A stretch of 64,000 bases of DNA, taken from positions 124,001 to 188,000 of the forward strand of contig CAVQGN010000004.1 in NCBI GenBank assembly GCA_963712055.1, given 5' to 3'. The translations under genes were made by a program, and so were the position numbers. Under the pieces are notes generated by a model. The model was not told the DNA's origin. It searched no databases and saw only the letters and a list, made by a program, of their open reading frames with translations. This stretch comes from JAHBVL01 sp963712055 (GTDB lineage Bacteria; Chloroflexota; Chloroflexia; Thermomicrobiales; UBA6265). Shown piece after piece: positions 1-8,521 of this stretch; position 1 is the stretch's first letter, and each line of letters begins with the position of its first letter.

Positions 1-1
1 C

Positions 2-610
2 GCGACCATGTTGGCGGCGGTTGTTCTCACTGTTGGTAGCCATCAGACCGTGACCGCCCAGGATCAGACAATTCAGTCGACCGTTGTCGGCGAAGTGCCG
101 ACCACCGGTGGTGCTCGTCCTGGTCCGTTCAGCGTGGTGCCAGAACTGCCGTCATACCGAACTGGCGAGATACCGGTCGCAATCGAGATCGAAAAAGCGT
201 TCGTGAATTCGCAGATCGAAACGATCGAGATCAAAGACGGGATCATGCTTGATCCAACGGGCCCGTGGATCGTTTCCTGGTACCAGGAATCGTCCCAGCT
301 CGGTGAGATTGGCAACGTGCTGATGGCCGGCCACCTGGACTATTGGGATGTCGGACCAGCGGTTTTCTACAACATCAATAACCTCAACGAGGGTGACATC
401 ATCAAGATCACCGGCGAAGACGGCACGGTTTTCGAGTATGAGGTGCAGTGGCGCGAAAACTTTGACACGGCCAATGCCCCGATCCAGGATATCGTCGGAC
501 CCACGGACGCCGAATCGCTGACATTGATCACCTGCGGCGGACCGTTCGATTATCAGACTGGCGAATATCTGCAGCGAACCGTTGTACGCGCCGTGCGGGT
601 TGCCGCCTGA
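2..610 (+). CDS. Class D/E/F-like sortase, 5' end cut by window edge
   Basis: Sortase transpeptidase-like protein, expected outside the membrane. Counting from the ATG at base 8, the sortase triad is visible as His109 (in AGHLDY), Cys176 (in TLITC) and Arg190 (in LQRTVVRA). The visible N-terminus is only the end of a hydrophobic signal or anchor segment finishing near AQDQ, and the frame is open to the window edge, so the true start is probably upstream. It ends just before an intrinsic terminator. No LPXTG-type substrate or pilin gene lies nearby, so it could be a housekeeping sortase or a protein-processing enzyme of unknown target. The family call is strong; the class is not determined. 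Confidence 0.85.
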   Translation, partial: ATMLAAVVLTVGSHQTVTAQDQTIQSTVVGEVPTTGGARPGPFSVVPELPSYRTGEIPVAIEIEKAFVNSQIETIEIKDGIMLDPTGPWIVSWYQESSQLGEIGNVLMAGHLDYWDVGPAVFYNINNLNEGDIIKITGEDGTVFEYEVQWRENFDTANAPIQDIVGPTDAESLTLITCGGPFDYQTGEYLQRTVVRAVRVAA

Positions 611-634
611 TCCGAATACGACGCATCTTGATTG

Positions 635-663
635 ACGCCGGTGCTCAGGCATCGGCGTTTTTA
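635..663 (+). terminator. Intrinsic terminator after the sortase gene
   Basis: An inverted repeat ACGCCGGTGC / GCATCGGCGT with a TCAG loop is followed directly by a T run (TTTTTATC). This is a textbook rho-independent terminator ending the sortase transcript before thrC. Confidence 0.85.
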
Positions 664-757
664 TCGTTTTCTGCCCGGTGGTTCCGGCTGAGCGTAGTAT
701 CCTGAACAGCCGAAACACCGATCCCTCGAGCCCGCGTGCTCCTGGCAAAGAAGCCTG

Positions 758-2068
758 ATGAGTAGTCCAGCCTTTTCACCATCCCCATTGCTCGACGAGA
801 TCGTCCTCCGTTGCATGGAGTGCGGCGCGCGCGAAAGTGCGGCCGTCGCCGTTGCGCGCTGCTCGATTTGTGGCGGGCTCCTCGATGTCGATCTCCGTTT
901 CGACCGAAAACTGACACCCAACGATTTTCTGACCCCATCTATGGGTCCGTGGGCAACCTCGGGTGTTTGGCGCTACCAGCCCCTCCTGCCTCGCTTGCCT
1001 GACGAGGCGATGGTGAGTCGATCCGAGGGACGCACCCCGATTTACGAGGATGAACGGCTGCGGACCTTTGCCGGGGTCAAGGCGCTCGGTCTGAAACACG
1101 AGGGCCAGAATCCAACAGCATCGTTCAAGGACCGGGGGATGACGGTCGGTATCAGCCACGCCAAGTCCGTAGGCGCGAAGATGGTGGCGTGCGCGTCGAC
1201 TGGCAACACTTCGGCGTCGTTGGCATCGTATGCCGCCGCTGCCGATATGCCCGCTTTGGTTCTGCTCCCAGAAGGCAAGATCAGTGGGAGCAAGTTGGCC
1301 CAGACCATCGCCCACGGCGCGATCGTAGTGCAGATCGAAGGGGATTTTGACGCCGCCCTGGCGCTCTTGCGCCAGTTAACGGACACCTACGCGGTCTATC
1401 TGGTCAATTCCGTCAATCCGTTCCGGATCGAAGGTCAGAAAACGATCGTCATCGAAATGCTCGAACAACTCAGTTGGCAGGTTCCCGATGTGATTGCGCT
1501 TCCTGGTGGGAATCTCGGCAATACTGCCGCTTTTGGCAAAGCCCTTTCCGATTGCTGGCACGCTGGATTGATCGACCGCATGCCGAAACTGGTGACAGCG
1601 CAGGCGGCTGGAGCGGCACCGTTTGTCGACTATTTCGAATCCGGTTTCGACCATTACGAACCGGTCGCGGCGGAAACGATCGCCACTGCCATCAAGATTG
1701 GCGATCCGGCGAGCGTCGAACGCGCGCGGAGGGCCCTCACCCTGACCGAAGGATGTGCCACCCGGGTGACCGACGAGGAGATTCTCGAAGCGAAAGCCTG
1801 GATCGATCGGGTCGGAATCGGCTGCGAACCGGCCTCGGCGGCGAGTCTGGCTGGTTTGCGCAAATTAGTGGCCGCAGGCACGCTTCCTGCGGATGTGAAT
1901 GCCGTTTGCGTGCTGACTGGGCATGTGCTGAAGGACCCGGATGCTGTGATCTCGTACCACCTCGGGGGCTCCGGAGAAACCCAGTATCCTCTTGCGAACC
2001 CGCCTCGATCGGTGGCGGCGAATCTCGATGCGCTCGAACGGATGCTGGCGGATGCACTTCACGGTTAG
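758..2068 (+). CDS. thrC: Threonine synthase
   Basis: Converts O-phospho-L-homoserine to L-threonine in the cytoplasm with pyridoxal phosphate. The 436-residue protein starts with a zinc-ribbon-like segment (C19xxC22 and C35xxC38), followed by a fold-type II PLP core. The PLP lysine is Lys124 in the motif TASFKDRGM, and a phosphate-binding glycine loop is visible as PGGNLGNTA. Length fits the family. The gene overlaps thrB by 17 bases, so the two last steps of threonine synthesis are translationally coupled. The start ATG at 758 lies shortly downstream of the sortase terminator. Confidence 0.96.
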   Translation: MSSPAFSPSPLLDEIVLRCMECGARESAAVAVARCSICGGLLDVDLRFDRKLTPNDFLTPSMGPWATSGVWRYQPLLPRLPDEAMVSRSEGRTPIYEDERLRTFAGVKALGLKHEGQNPTASFKDRGMTVGISHAKSVGAKMVACASTGNTSASLASYAAAADMPALVLLPEGKISGSKLAQTIAHGAIVVQIEGDFDAALALLRQLTDTYAVYLVNSVNPFRIEGQKTIVIEMLEQLSWQVPDVIALPGGNLGNTAAFGKALSDCWHAGLIDRMPKLVTAQAAGAAPFVDYFESGFDHYEPVAAETIATAIKIGDPASVERARRALTLTEGCATRVTDEEILEAKAWIDRVGIGCEPASAASLAGLRKLVAAGTLPADVNAVCVLTGHVLKDPDAVISYHLGGSGETQYPLANPPRSVAANLDALERMLADALHG

Positions 2069-2957
2069 AGCGCCGGCATCGTCCGCCAATCTAGGGCCGG
2101 GGTTCGATGCGCTGGCACTCGCGCTCGATCTCTGGAATGAACTCGAGATCGACACCGACCACGCTTCCGGCATTGAAATCAGTGGTTCGGATGCGGCCTT
2201 GCTCGCTGACAGGGAGAACTATTCACTGCTCGCCATGCGCGAGTTGGCTGAGCAGGTGGGGCGGACGCTGCCACCCTTTTTCATGCGCGCGACGGTCGAG
2301 ATCCCTGTTTCCCGTGGTTTGGGTAGCTCAGCGGCGGCGCTCGCTTGCGGTCTCTATGCCGCCAACACGTTGCTCGATCTCGGGTTGTCCACTACCGACC
2401 TCTTCCAGCGAGCCTGGCAGATGGAGGGGCACGGCGACAATGTCGGTGCGGCGATCTATGGCGGGGCCGTGCTGGCAGTTTCCGGATTGTCCGCTGCGAT
2501 CCGCTTGACCGACGGGGAATCACTTGGTTTGAAAGCGGTGGTCTTCATCCCTGCTGCTACCGGCGCTACCTGGGCGGCACGGGCCGCCCTTCCGCCGACG
2601 GTGCCGCTGCCAGACGCCGCTTACAATGTCGGCACCGCGGCGAGTCTCTCGATCGGTCTGCTCACCAACGATCGCGCTGCGATCGCCGCCGGGATGCAGG
2701 ATCGCTTGCACGAGCCTTATCGCGCCCGGTTGTTCCCTCATCTGACGCCAATGACTGATCGCGCGCGAGCGGCAGGAGCCATCGGCGCTTGTCTGAGTGG
2801 CGCAGGACCAACGATCCTGGCGTTGGCCGATCCTGATCGAGTTGAAGCGGTTCAGCGCGCAATGGAGTTGACGGCTTCCGAGCACCACGTCGAAGGACAT
2901 GTCGCCGTGCTCGATCCGAGCCCCATCGGCGCATCCCTGACCCACCTGCGAGACTGA
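2052..2957 (+). CDS. thrB: Homoserine kinase
   Basis: GHMP-family kinase that phosphorylates L-homoserine to give the threonine synthase substrate. The start is taken at the ATG at 2052 (MHFTVRAPASSANLG), because the substrate-binding N-terminal motif begins there and an upstream start at 1992 would add residues unlike the family. The ATP-binding GHMP motif is visible as PVSRGLGSSAAALA, and the C-terminal motif GACLSGAGPT is present. At 301 residues it matches the usual length. It overlaps thrC by 17 bases, forming a thrC-thrB pair. Confidence 0.95.
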   Translation: MHFTVRAPASSANLGPGFDALALALDLWNELEIDTDHASGIEISGSDAALLADRENYSLLAMRELAEQVGRTLPPFFMRATVEIPVSRGLGSSAAALACGLYAANTLLDLGLSTTDLFQRAWQMEGHGDNVGAAIYGGAVLAVSGLSAAIRLTDGESLGLKAVVFIPAATGATWAARAALPPTVPLPDAAYNVGTAASLSIGLLTNDRAAIAAGMQDRLHEPYRARLFPHLTPMTDRARAAGAIGACLSGAGPTILALADPDRVEAVQRAMELTASEHHVEGHVAVLDPSPIGASLTHLRD

Positions 2958-2958
2958 G

Positions 2959-3423
2959 TCAGAAGTCGATCCGGGCCGAGCGTTCGCCCCATGGCGTCAT
3001 GCCGCCCTTGCTGAATCCTGCTTTCAGATAGAGCCTTTCCGCGACGATATTGTCGCGGTGATATCCGACATTGAGTTCAGGGAGTCCACCCTTGCGCAAT
3101 TGCGCGAGCAAGAGGGCGAGAGCTGCCGACCCGATCCCGTGTTGTTGAACATCTTTATCGACCATCAGTCGAAAAAGCCAGGGACGATTGTCGTCTGGAC
3201 TGATTCCCCACATCAGAAACCCCACCGCAGTCGAACCCTGATATATCCCAATTGGATGGAGCTGTGGATAGAAACCGCACTCTGCCAACGACCAGAGATT
3301 GGATTCAACAAAGGTCGCCTGATCGGGATGCACCTGCAACCGCGCGATCGCTTCCCAGTTCTCCTGCGTCACAGGCCGGAGGTTGATCGGTCCGCGCGGC
3401 GCGCTCATCTGCCCCGTTTCCAA
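2959..3423 (-). CDS. GNAT-family N-acetyltransferase
   Basis: Single-domain acetyltransferase of 154 residues. The acetyl-CoA pyrophosphate-binding region is visible as QQHGIGSAALALLLAQ, followed by the typical beta strand and a NIVAERLYLKAGF segment near the C-terminus. The acceptor substrate cannot be told from sequence; polyamine or small-amine acetyltransferases look like this. It sits four bases downstream of the sugar kinase on the same strand, so the two are probably co-transcribed, and it converges with thrB with almost no gap. Confidence 0.85.
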   Translation of the reverse strand: METGQMSAPRGPINLRPVTQENWEAIARLQVHPDQATFVESNLWSLAECGFYPQLHPIGIYQGSTAVGFLMWGISPDDNRPWLFRLMVDKDVQQHGIGSAALALLLAQLRKGGLPELNVGYHRDNIVAERLYLKAGFSKGGMTPWGERSARIDF

Positions 3424-3427
3424 CCGT

Positions 3428-4444
3428 TCAGCGTTGCAGTACGCCGCTGGATGTTGAAGTCGCGGCTTCCTCGATCTCGGCGCGGGTCGCGCAGAGGAAA
3501 TCGCCTGGCATCGTGTGCTTGAGTGCGGATGCGGCTATACCGAGGTCGAGCGCCCGGGTCAGATCGTCGGAATCCTCGAGATAACCGGCGATGAAACCAC
3601 CGGCAAACGCGTCGCCACCACCAAGACGGTCGACGACTTCGATCGATTTCCAGTTCGTCTCCGCCAGCTCTTCGCTGCTGCCGATGGCGAGACCCATGAT
3701 CTTGAGCTGGGTGCTGCTCTTGAGCCGTTTTCGGGTCAGGACGCAGGCCTCGACGCCGAGTTTCTTGCGCGCCTGGGCCATTACCTGTTCATGATCGCCT
3801 TCGATACCGAAAAAGGTGCCCAGACTGGTTCGACCGGCGAAGAGGACATCGACCATCGGGATCATCTGCTTGAAACAGGAGCGCGCTTCGGCAACAGTCC
3901 AGAGTTTCGAGCGGTAATTGAGATCGAAAAAAACCGGCACACTGGCTTTGTTGGCGGCTTTGAGTGCGGTGATCGTTTCCTTGCGGGAATTGCTGCTCAC
4001 GGCCGGCGTGATCCCGGAAATGTGGAACGCATTGGCATCCGAGAGGAGCGTGGTCCAGTCAAACTCACCCGGTTTGAGATTGGCGAACGCGGAATCGGCG
4101 CGATCGTAGGTAACTGCAGAAGGTCGGGGATCGGTCCCTTCTTCGAGGAAATAAAGACCCATTCGCCCGTCGCTTTCGAGCACCCAATTGACGCCACTGG
4201 TATCGACCCGGTGTGCGCGGGCCTGGCGGTCCAAATAGCGCGCAGGCGCGTTTTCAGGGAGCCGCGAAACCCAACTTGCATTGATATCGAGACAGGCCAG
4301 CGTGACCGCGGTGTTGAGTTCCGCGCCTCCTGGACTGAGATTGAGACTGATCGAGCGTTCAAGGCGTTCGTTGCCTGGTGGAGTCAGCCGAATCATCGCT
4401 TCTCCGAAGGTGACCACCCGAGGTGAATGCCCTTGCCGACTCAT
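3428..4444 (-). CDS. PfkB-family sugar kinase, 2-keto-3-deoxygluconate kinase-like
   Basis: Ribokinase/PfkB carbohydrate kinase of 338 residues. The N-terminal substrate region reads PGGAELNTAVTLACL and the C-terminal PfkB signature reads DRLGGGDAFAGGF, whose Asp is the catalytic base. The opening (VVTFGEAMIRLTPP) resembles KdgK-type kinases that phosphorylate 2-keto-3-deoxygluconate, but related kinases for fructose or other sugars cannot be excluded. It leads a two-gene unit with the acetyltransferase. The long plus-strand open frame across it is a shadow. Confidence 0.88.
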   Translation of the reverse strand: MSRQGHSPRVVTFGEAMIRLTPPGNERLERSISLNLSPGGAELNTAVTLACLDINASWVSRLPENAPARYLDRQARAHRVDTSGVNWVLESDGRMGLYFLEEGTDPRPSAVTYDRADSAFANLKPGEFDWTTLLSDANAFHISGITPAVSSNSRKETITALKAANKASVPVFFDLNYRSKLWTVAEARSCFKQMIPMVDVLFAGRTSLGTFFGIEGDHEQVMAQARKKLGVEACVLTRKRLKSSTQLKIMGLAIGSSEELAETNWKSIEVVDRLGGGDAFAGGFIAGYLEDSDDLTRALDLGIAASALKHTMPGDFLCATRAEIEEAATSTSSGVLQR

Positions 4445-4607
4445 GTTGCGCTCCGTTCTGAACCACGATCCGATAGTTCCTAATCATACCGGCTATGGCG
4501 CGTGGAAAAGGAGCGCCTCCGCCTACCGCCGGTTGAAACCGGGGACTTGGACATCAGCTGACGTCATTTTCGGATGTGTTGGCCGGGTGATTCATCCCCG
4601 GGATTCC

Positions 4608-4889
4608 ATGAGCAGGATTCCTGCCGATACCTCGGGTTTCGTCGAGCTGGCCCCCGATCTCGCCGTTGAAATCGTCTCCCCGGCGAACACACCCGGTGAG
4701 ATCGAGCGGAAAATCGCTCTTTATCTCAAAGCCGGCGTGCGACAGGTCTGGATTGTCTACCCGGAGCAGCGCGAGGTCGTGATCTATGTGCCATCTGGCC
4801 CTCCCCGGGTTTTCACCGAGCAGGACCACCTCGACGGTGGCGAAACGCTTCCCGGACTCAGACTGCGAGTAGCCGATATCTTCGCCTGA
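4608..4889 (+). pseudogene. Truncated Uma2-family endonuclease remnant
   Basis: Only the C-terminal half of a Uma2 (DUF820, restriction-endonuclease-like fold) protein is recognisable: GFVELAPDLAVEIVSP, then KIALYLKAGVRQVWIVYP and a terminal LPGLRLRVADIFA. Complete members are near 190 residues and carry upstream catalytic residues that are missing here. The open frame continues upstream, but its residues do not resemble the family, which fits a deletion or decay of the 5' half. An ATG at 4608 precedes the conserved part, so a short protein could still be made. Uma2 genes occur in many copies in Chloroflexota, Cyanobacteria and Deinococci and often degrade. Confidence 0.6.
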
Positions 4890-5240
4890 ACACTCGTCCT
4901 CAAGCGGTGGTCGCCGTCTCTGCCCTGCGGATTCCACCATCAGGTGTTCAAGCCCGGTGATGTTTCGTCGAATCCGTTTTTGGCCGGTGTCATGAATCGA
5001 GGCCGCGCGGACGTTTGGATTGGACCAGCACGCGACTGCCGAGGCGCCTTCCAGCCGGGCGAGCATAGCGCTTGACATTTCCCGATCATCGGGCAACACT
5101 CCCATTGCACGCATGTAAGACGCCGCAGCGGGCGGGCCATAGTCTCCTGGAGACGATTGGTCCTTACGGAATTCAGGGCGTTTCCGGTCGAGGGCGAACG
5201 TGTCGTCCAGACCTGTAGACCAGAGGAGGGAGTCGGAAAC
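4890..5240. other. Intergenic stretch without a clear gene
   Basis: About 350 bases between the Uma2 remnant and the ABC ATPase gene. An open frame runs on the minus strand from 5114 across the Uma2 remnant, but no family is recognised in it and its second half is antisense to the Uma2 coding frame. The last 20 bases carry the GGAGGG-type ribosome site of the downstream GTG start. Nothing else is seen. Confidence 0.4.
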
Positions 5241-6353
5241 GTGGCACGAGTAATTTTCGACAACGTCACGAAACGATACTCAGGTGGTGTGATCGCCGTG
5301 TATCAACTGAACATGGAAGTCTACGACCAGGAGTTCCTCGTTCTCGTCGGTCCGTCCGGATGCGGAAAATCGACTGCCATGCGAATGGTCGCCGGTCTCG
5401 AAGAGATCAGCGAAGGTCGGATCATCATCGGCGACCGGGTCGTCAATGACCTGCCGCCCAAAGACCGCGATGTCGCGATGGTTTTCCAGAGCTACGCGCT
5501 CTATCCGCACATGACCGTCTACGACAATCTCGCCTATCCCCTGAAACTGCGGAAAGTGCCAAAGGACGAGCGCGATCGCCGGGTTCGCGAAGCCGCCCGC
5601 ACGCTCGATATCGAGCCATTGCTCGATCGCAAACCGAAAGCGCTCTCAGGCGGTCAGCGCCAGCGCGTTGCCCTTGGTCGGGCGATCGTCCGGGATGCCG
5701 AAGTCTTCCTGATGGACGAACCGCTTTCCAACCTTGACGCCAAATTGCGCGTGCAAACGCGCGCCGAGCTGATCAAGCTCCATGAAAACGTCAGCACGAC
5801 CACGATCTACGTGACCCACGACCAGGTCGAAGCCATGACCATGGGCGACCGGATCGCGGTTATGAGCCTTGGTGTTTTGCAGCAGCTGGACACCCCGCAG
5901 CGTCTCTATGACATGCCAGCCAACAAGTTCGTGGCTGGTTTCATCGGTTCACCTTCGATGAACTTCATCGACGTCACGATCGAGCGCCAGGGCGAGCATC
6001 TCTACGCGGTCAGTGAAGGCCTCAATCTGCGTGTGCCGACTGCGAAAGGCGGCATGCTGGCGCAGTATATCGGCCAGCCAGTGATTCTCGGTGTCCGTCC
6101 GGAGCACATTGTTGACTGGGACCATGCCAATGGCGTCGCACCATCCGACTCCCGGATTCCGGTGACGGTCGATGTTGTCGAACTCCTCGGTAACGAGATC
6201 TTCGTTTACCTGATCATGGAAAACGGGCACATCATCACCGCCCGGATGGACCCGGATACCGGTCTCCAGCGCGGCATGAAACTCGATGTGACCGCATCAC
6301 CCGACAAGTTGCACTTCTTCGATCCTCAGACTGAGTACGGCGTCTACTACTAG
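5241..6353 (+). CDS. ABC transporter ATP-binding protein, MalK/UgpC type
   Basis: ATPase subunit that energises carbohydrate-type ABC importers at the inner face of the membrane. The GTG at 5241 is chosen as start because it is preceded by GGAGGG and the protein begins there as in the family (VARVIFDNVTKRY). Visible in order are the Walker A motif GPSGCGKST, Q-loop VFQSYALYPHM, signature LSGGQRQRVALGRA, Walker B VFLMDEPLSNLD and the H-loop VTHDQVEAMTMGDR. These are followed by a C-terminal TOBE-like regulatory domain of about 130 residues. No permease or binding protein lies nearby, so it probably serves as a shared ATPase for importers encoded elsewhere. Confidence 0.92.
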   Translation: MARVIFDNVTKRYSGGVIAVYQLNMEVYDQEFLVLVGPSGCGKSTAMRMVAGLEEISEGRIIIGDRVVNDLPPKDRDVAMVFQSYALYPHMTVYDNLAYPLKLRKVPKDERDRRVREAARTLDIEPLLDRKPKALSGGQRQRVALGRAIVRDAEVFLMDEPLSNLDAKLRVQTRAELIKLHENVSTTTIYVTHDQVEAMTMGDRIAVMSLGVLQQLDTPQRLYDMPANKFVAGFIGSPSMNFIDVTIERQGEHLYAVSEGLNLRVPTAKGGMLAQYIGQPVILGVRPEHIVDWDHANGVAPSDSRIPVTVDVVELLGNEIFVYLIMENGHIITARMDPDTGLQRGMKLDVTASPDKLHFFDPQTEYGVYY

Positions 6354-6376
6354 GCCGCATTCGACTCAGACAAGGA

Positions 6377-6408
6377 AAACGGACCTGGGATCAATCCCAG
6401 GTCCGTTT
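6377..6408. terminator. Bidirectional intrinsic terminator between convergent genes
   Basis: Near-perfect inverted repeat AAACGGACCTGGGA / TCCCAGGTCCGTTT around a TCAA centre. The T-rich arm on either strand suits termination of the ABC ATPase gene from the left and hsp20 from the right. Confidence 0.85.
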
Positions 6409-6431
6409 CTCATGGTGCGCAATGAAGGCGA

Positions 6432-6947
6432 CTAGCTGGTCGCTTCGCTTTCACTCGAGATCGCTTCCGCGGTGGACTTGGCGGTGGTGCGAACCGCGAT
6501 CTTGTGCGGTTTGGCGATTTCCGCTTTCGGTAGCACCAACCGCAGAACCCCGTGCTCGAAGGTGGCATCCGCCTGGCTGGCGTCGACCTCGACCGGAAGG
6601 GTGACCGAGCGACTGAAGGAACCGCGCGGCAGTTCGTGGAGATACCAGGTGGCGTCCTGGGCGTCCGCAGCATCCGCGACGTCAGGAGTTTCGCCGGTGA
6701 TCGTGACCGTGTTCTTGTTGATCGTCACATCGAGCTGAGCCGGATCGACGCCTGGTATCGCGGCGATCAGGACGATCTCCTCCGAGGTGGCGTAGGCATC
6801 GAGAGGCAGGAGCATCTTTGCGCCGCCGTTTTCGCCAGCAGACCAGAGCGTTCGGAACATGTTACTACCGAACGCATCGGTTACTAGTCGGTCCATCGCG
6901 TCTTTCAGCGAGACATAATCGCCAGTGGTCGGATATCGGGTTGTCAT
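6432..6947 (-). CDS. Hsp20/alpha-crystallin small heat-shock protein
   Basis: ATP-independent holdase chaperone that binds unfolding proteins. The 171-residue protein has an N-terminal arm including DAMDRLVTDAFG, then an alpha-crystallin domain recognisable from LPLDAYATSEEIVLIAAIPG, TINKNTVTITG and the strand ending LPRGSFSRSVTLP. The consensus A-x-x-x-x-G-V-L motif appears as ATFEHGVLRLVLPK. A strong ribosome site GGAGGT precedes the ATG. It is transcribed alone. No CIRCE element was found in the upstream 200 bases. Confidence 0.93.
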   Translation of the reverse strand: MTTRYPTTGDYVSLKDAMDRLVTDAFGSNMFRTLWSAGENGGAKMLLPLDAYATSEEIVLIAAIPGVDPAQLDVTINKNTVTITGETPDVADAADAQDATWYLHELPRGSFSRSVTLPVEVDASQADATFEHGVLRLVLPKAEIAKPHKIAVRTTAKSTAEAISSESEATS

Positions 6948-7170
6948 GGTTTGACCTCCAGTAGGATTGTCCAGTGTGTGACTGGAAGCTAATCTGTGAT
7001 GATCACTGCGAGCAGATCATCTCACGGTTTGATGATAGATCATATTATCGAATAATGCAAGAGAGTTGATACAGAGAGTGTAGCCATGAGGAGGTGTGGA
7101 CAGCTGGTGTTTCGGCGAGCAGCAACTGGAGTAGGCTTCGGCGTTGATTCTCAAAATGAAGGGGCAGAAG

Positions 7171-8295
7171 ATGAGCCATCCGGAGGAACTCAAACGAGCG
7201 ACACTGGCCGTGACCGGCGGACGCAAACATCAAACTGGCGAAGGACTCGTGCCGGGAATCGAGTTGTCGTCGACTTTCGTGGCTCCCGGGAATCCCGCTC
7301 CTGGTGACTACACCTATGGTCGCGGAGATAGCCCCGGGTTCCGAGATCTCGAGCAGGCGTTGGCGCTAATCGAACACGCCACCGACACGGTCGTGTTCAA
7401 TGCCGGAATCGCTGCCTCGAACGTTCTCTTCGATGGAGCGCCAGAGGGGAAGGCGGTGGTCATGCCTTACGACGCCTATTACGGGATCCGGGTGCGAGCG
7501 GAAACGGTGATGCCGCCGCGCGGATGTGAGGTCCGCTTCGTCGATCAGCAGGATCTCGATGCCGTTGACACAGCCCTCGTGGGAGCTGGCTTCCTCTGGA
7601 CCGAAACACCGACCAATCCTCTCCTGGCTGTGGCCAACCTGACTGCTATTGGCGAACTGGCTGCTCGTCATGGTGTGCCCTGGGCGTGTGACAACACCTT
7701 CGCGACTCCGGCTCTCCAACGCCCGCTCGAATTTGGTGCGATGGCGTCGATGAGTAGTCTGACGAAATACATCGGTGGTCATAGCGATCTGATTCTCGGC
7801 AGCGTGGCCGTCCGAGATTCGGAACTTGCCGCGACATTGCGGCAACGCCGAAGTTCGTCCGGCACCCAACCGGACGGCTTTTCCTGCTGGCTTGCTCGGC
7901 GGGGCTTGCAGACGATGCCGTTGCGGGTGGAGCGACAATCTGCTAACGCTCTCGAACTCGCGCTACGACTGTCCAGGCACCCATCGATCGAAGCGGTCTA
8001 CTACCCCGGCCTCAGTTCGCATCCTGGGCACGACATCGCGGCGGCCCAGATGGATGGTGGATTTGGCGGCATGCTCTCGATCATCGTCGCTGGCGGTGCC
8101 GACGGTGCGCAATCGATTCTTGATCGGGTCGAACTCTGGGTACCGGCGACCAGTCTAGGGGGCGTGGAATCACTCATCGAGCGGCGAGCGCGCTGGAGCG
8201 GCGAAGTGGCCGACCCGGCCTTGTTACGACTCTCGACCGGAATCGAGGATGTCGACGATCTCTGGCGCGATCTGGAGCAGGCGCTCGACGCATAG
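7171..8295 (+). CDS. Trans-sulfuration family PLP enzyme, cystathionine gamma-lyase/synthase-like
   Basis: Fold-type I PLP enzyme of the Cys/Met metabolism family, 374 residues from the ATG at 7171, which follows AAGGGGCAG. The PLP lysine lies in SSLTKYIGGHSD and the cofactor aspartate in WACDNTFATP. The TETPTNPLLAV segment is typical of gamma-lyases and gamma-synthases. The N-terminal substrate loop usually reading NPT is here YGRGDSPG, so the substrate may be unusual. It could act as cystathionine gamma-lyase, gamma-synthase or methionine gamma-lyase; sequence alone does not decide. It stands alone, 220 bases before nosZ. Confidence 0.82.
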   Translation: MSHPEELKRATLAVTGGRKHQTGEGLVPGIELSSTFVAPGNPAPGDYTYGRGDSPGFRDLEQALALIEHATDTVVFNAGIAASNVLFDGAPEGKAVVMPYDAYYGIRVRAETVMPPRGCEVRFVDQQDLDAVDTALVGAGFLWTETPTNPLLAVANLTAIGELAARHGVPWACDNTFATPALQRPLEFGAMASMSSLTKYIGGHSDLILGSVAVRDSELAATLRQRRSSSGTQPDGFSCWLARRGLQTMPLRVERQSANALELALRLSRHPSIEAVYYPGLSSHPGHDIAAAQMDGGFGGMLSIIVAGGADGAQSILDRVELWVPATSLGGVESLIERRARWSGEVADPALLRLSTGIEDVDDLWRDLEQALDA

Positions 8296-8316
8296 TGCAC
8301 GCCACGTTTTGCCGAT

Positions 8317-8332
8317 TGTGAATATTGTCACG
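8317..8332. promoter_or_regulatory. CRP/FNR-family-like operator upstream of nosZ
   Basis: TGTGA-N6-TCACG is a near match to the CRP-family dyad TGTGA-N6-TCACA and to related nitrogen-oxide regulators (NnrR/DNR). It lies about 190 bases before the nosZ start in the only sizeable gap ahead of the nos operon. The match is seen; its use in oxygen- or N-oxide-dependent control is inferred. Confidence 0.5.
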
Positions 8333-8521
8333 ATTTTGATACATCCGACCTTCCCTTCATACGGGTCCGTTGCGTGGTTCCTCCTACTGTTTCCGTAACG
8401 CGCAAACCGGGAGCATTCCCGATGCAGGGAATGAACTGAAGAAGCGATTGGGCATCGGTTCTTACTCCTCCTGGGCTGCGGTTATCGGTATTCGCGGCCA
8501 GGTCTGAGGAGGAAAAAGACC

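Noticed and set aside
3515..4426. Long plus-strand open frame of 303 codons over the sugar kinase
   Set aside because: It is antisense to a clear PfkB kinase with all signatures, and its translation matches no family; long antisense frames are common in GC-rich genes.
4554..5114. Minus-strand open frame of 186 codons next to the ABC ATPase gene
   Set aside because: Its C-terminal half is antisense to the Uma2 remnant and no family is recognised. The first 75 residues could belong to an unknown small gene, but nothing supports it.
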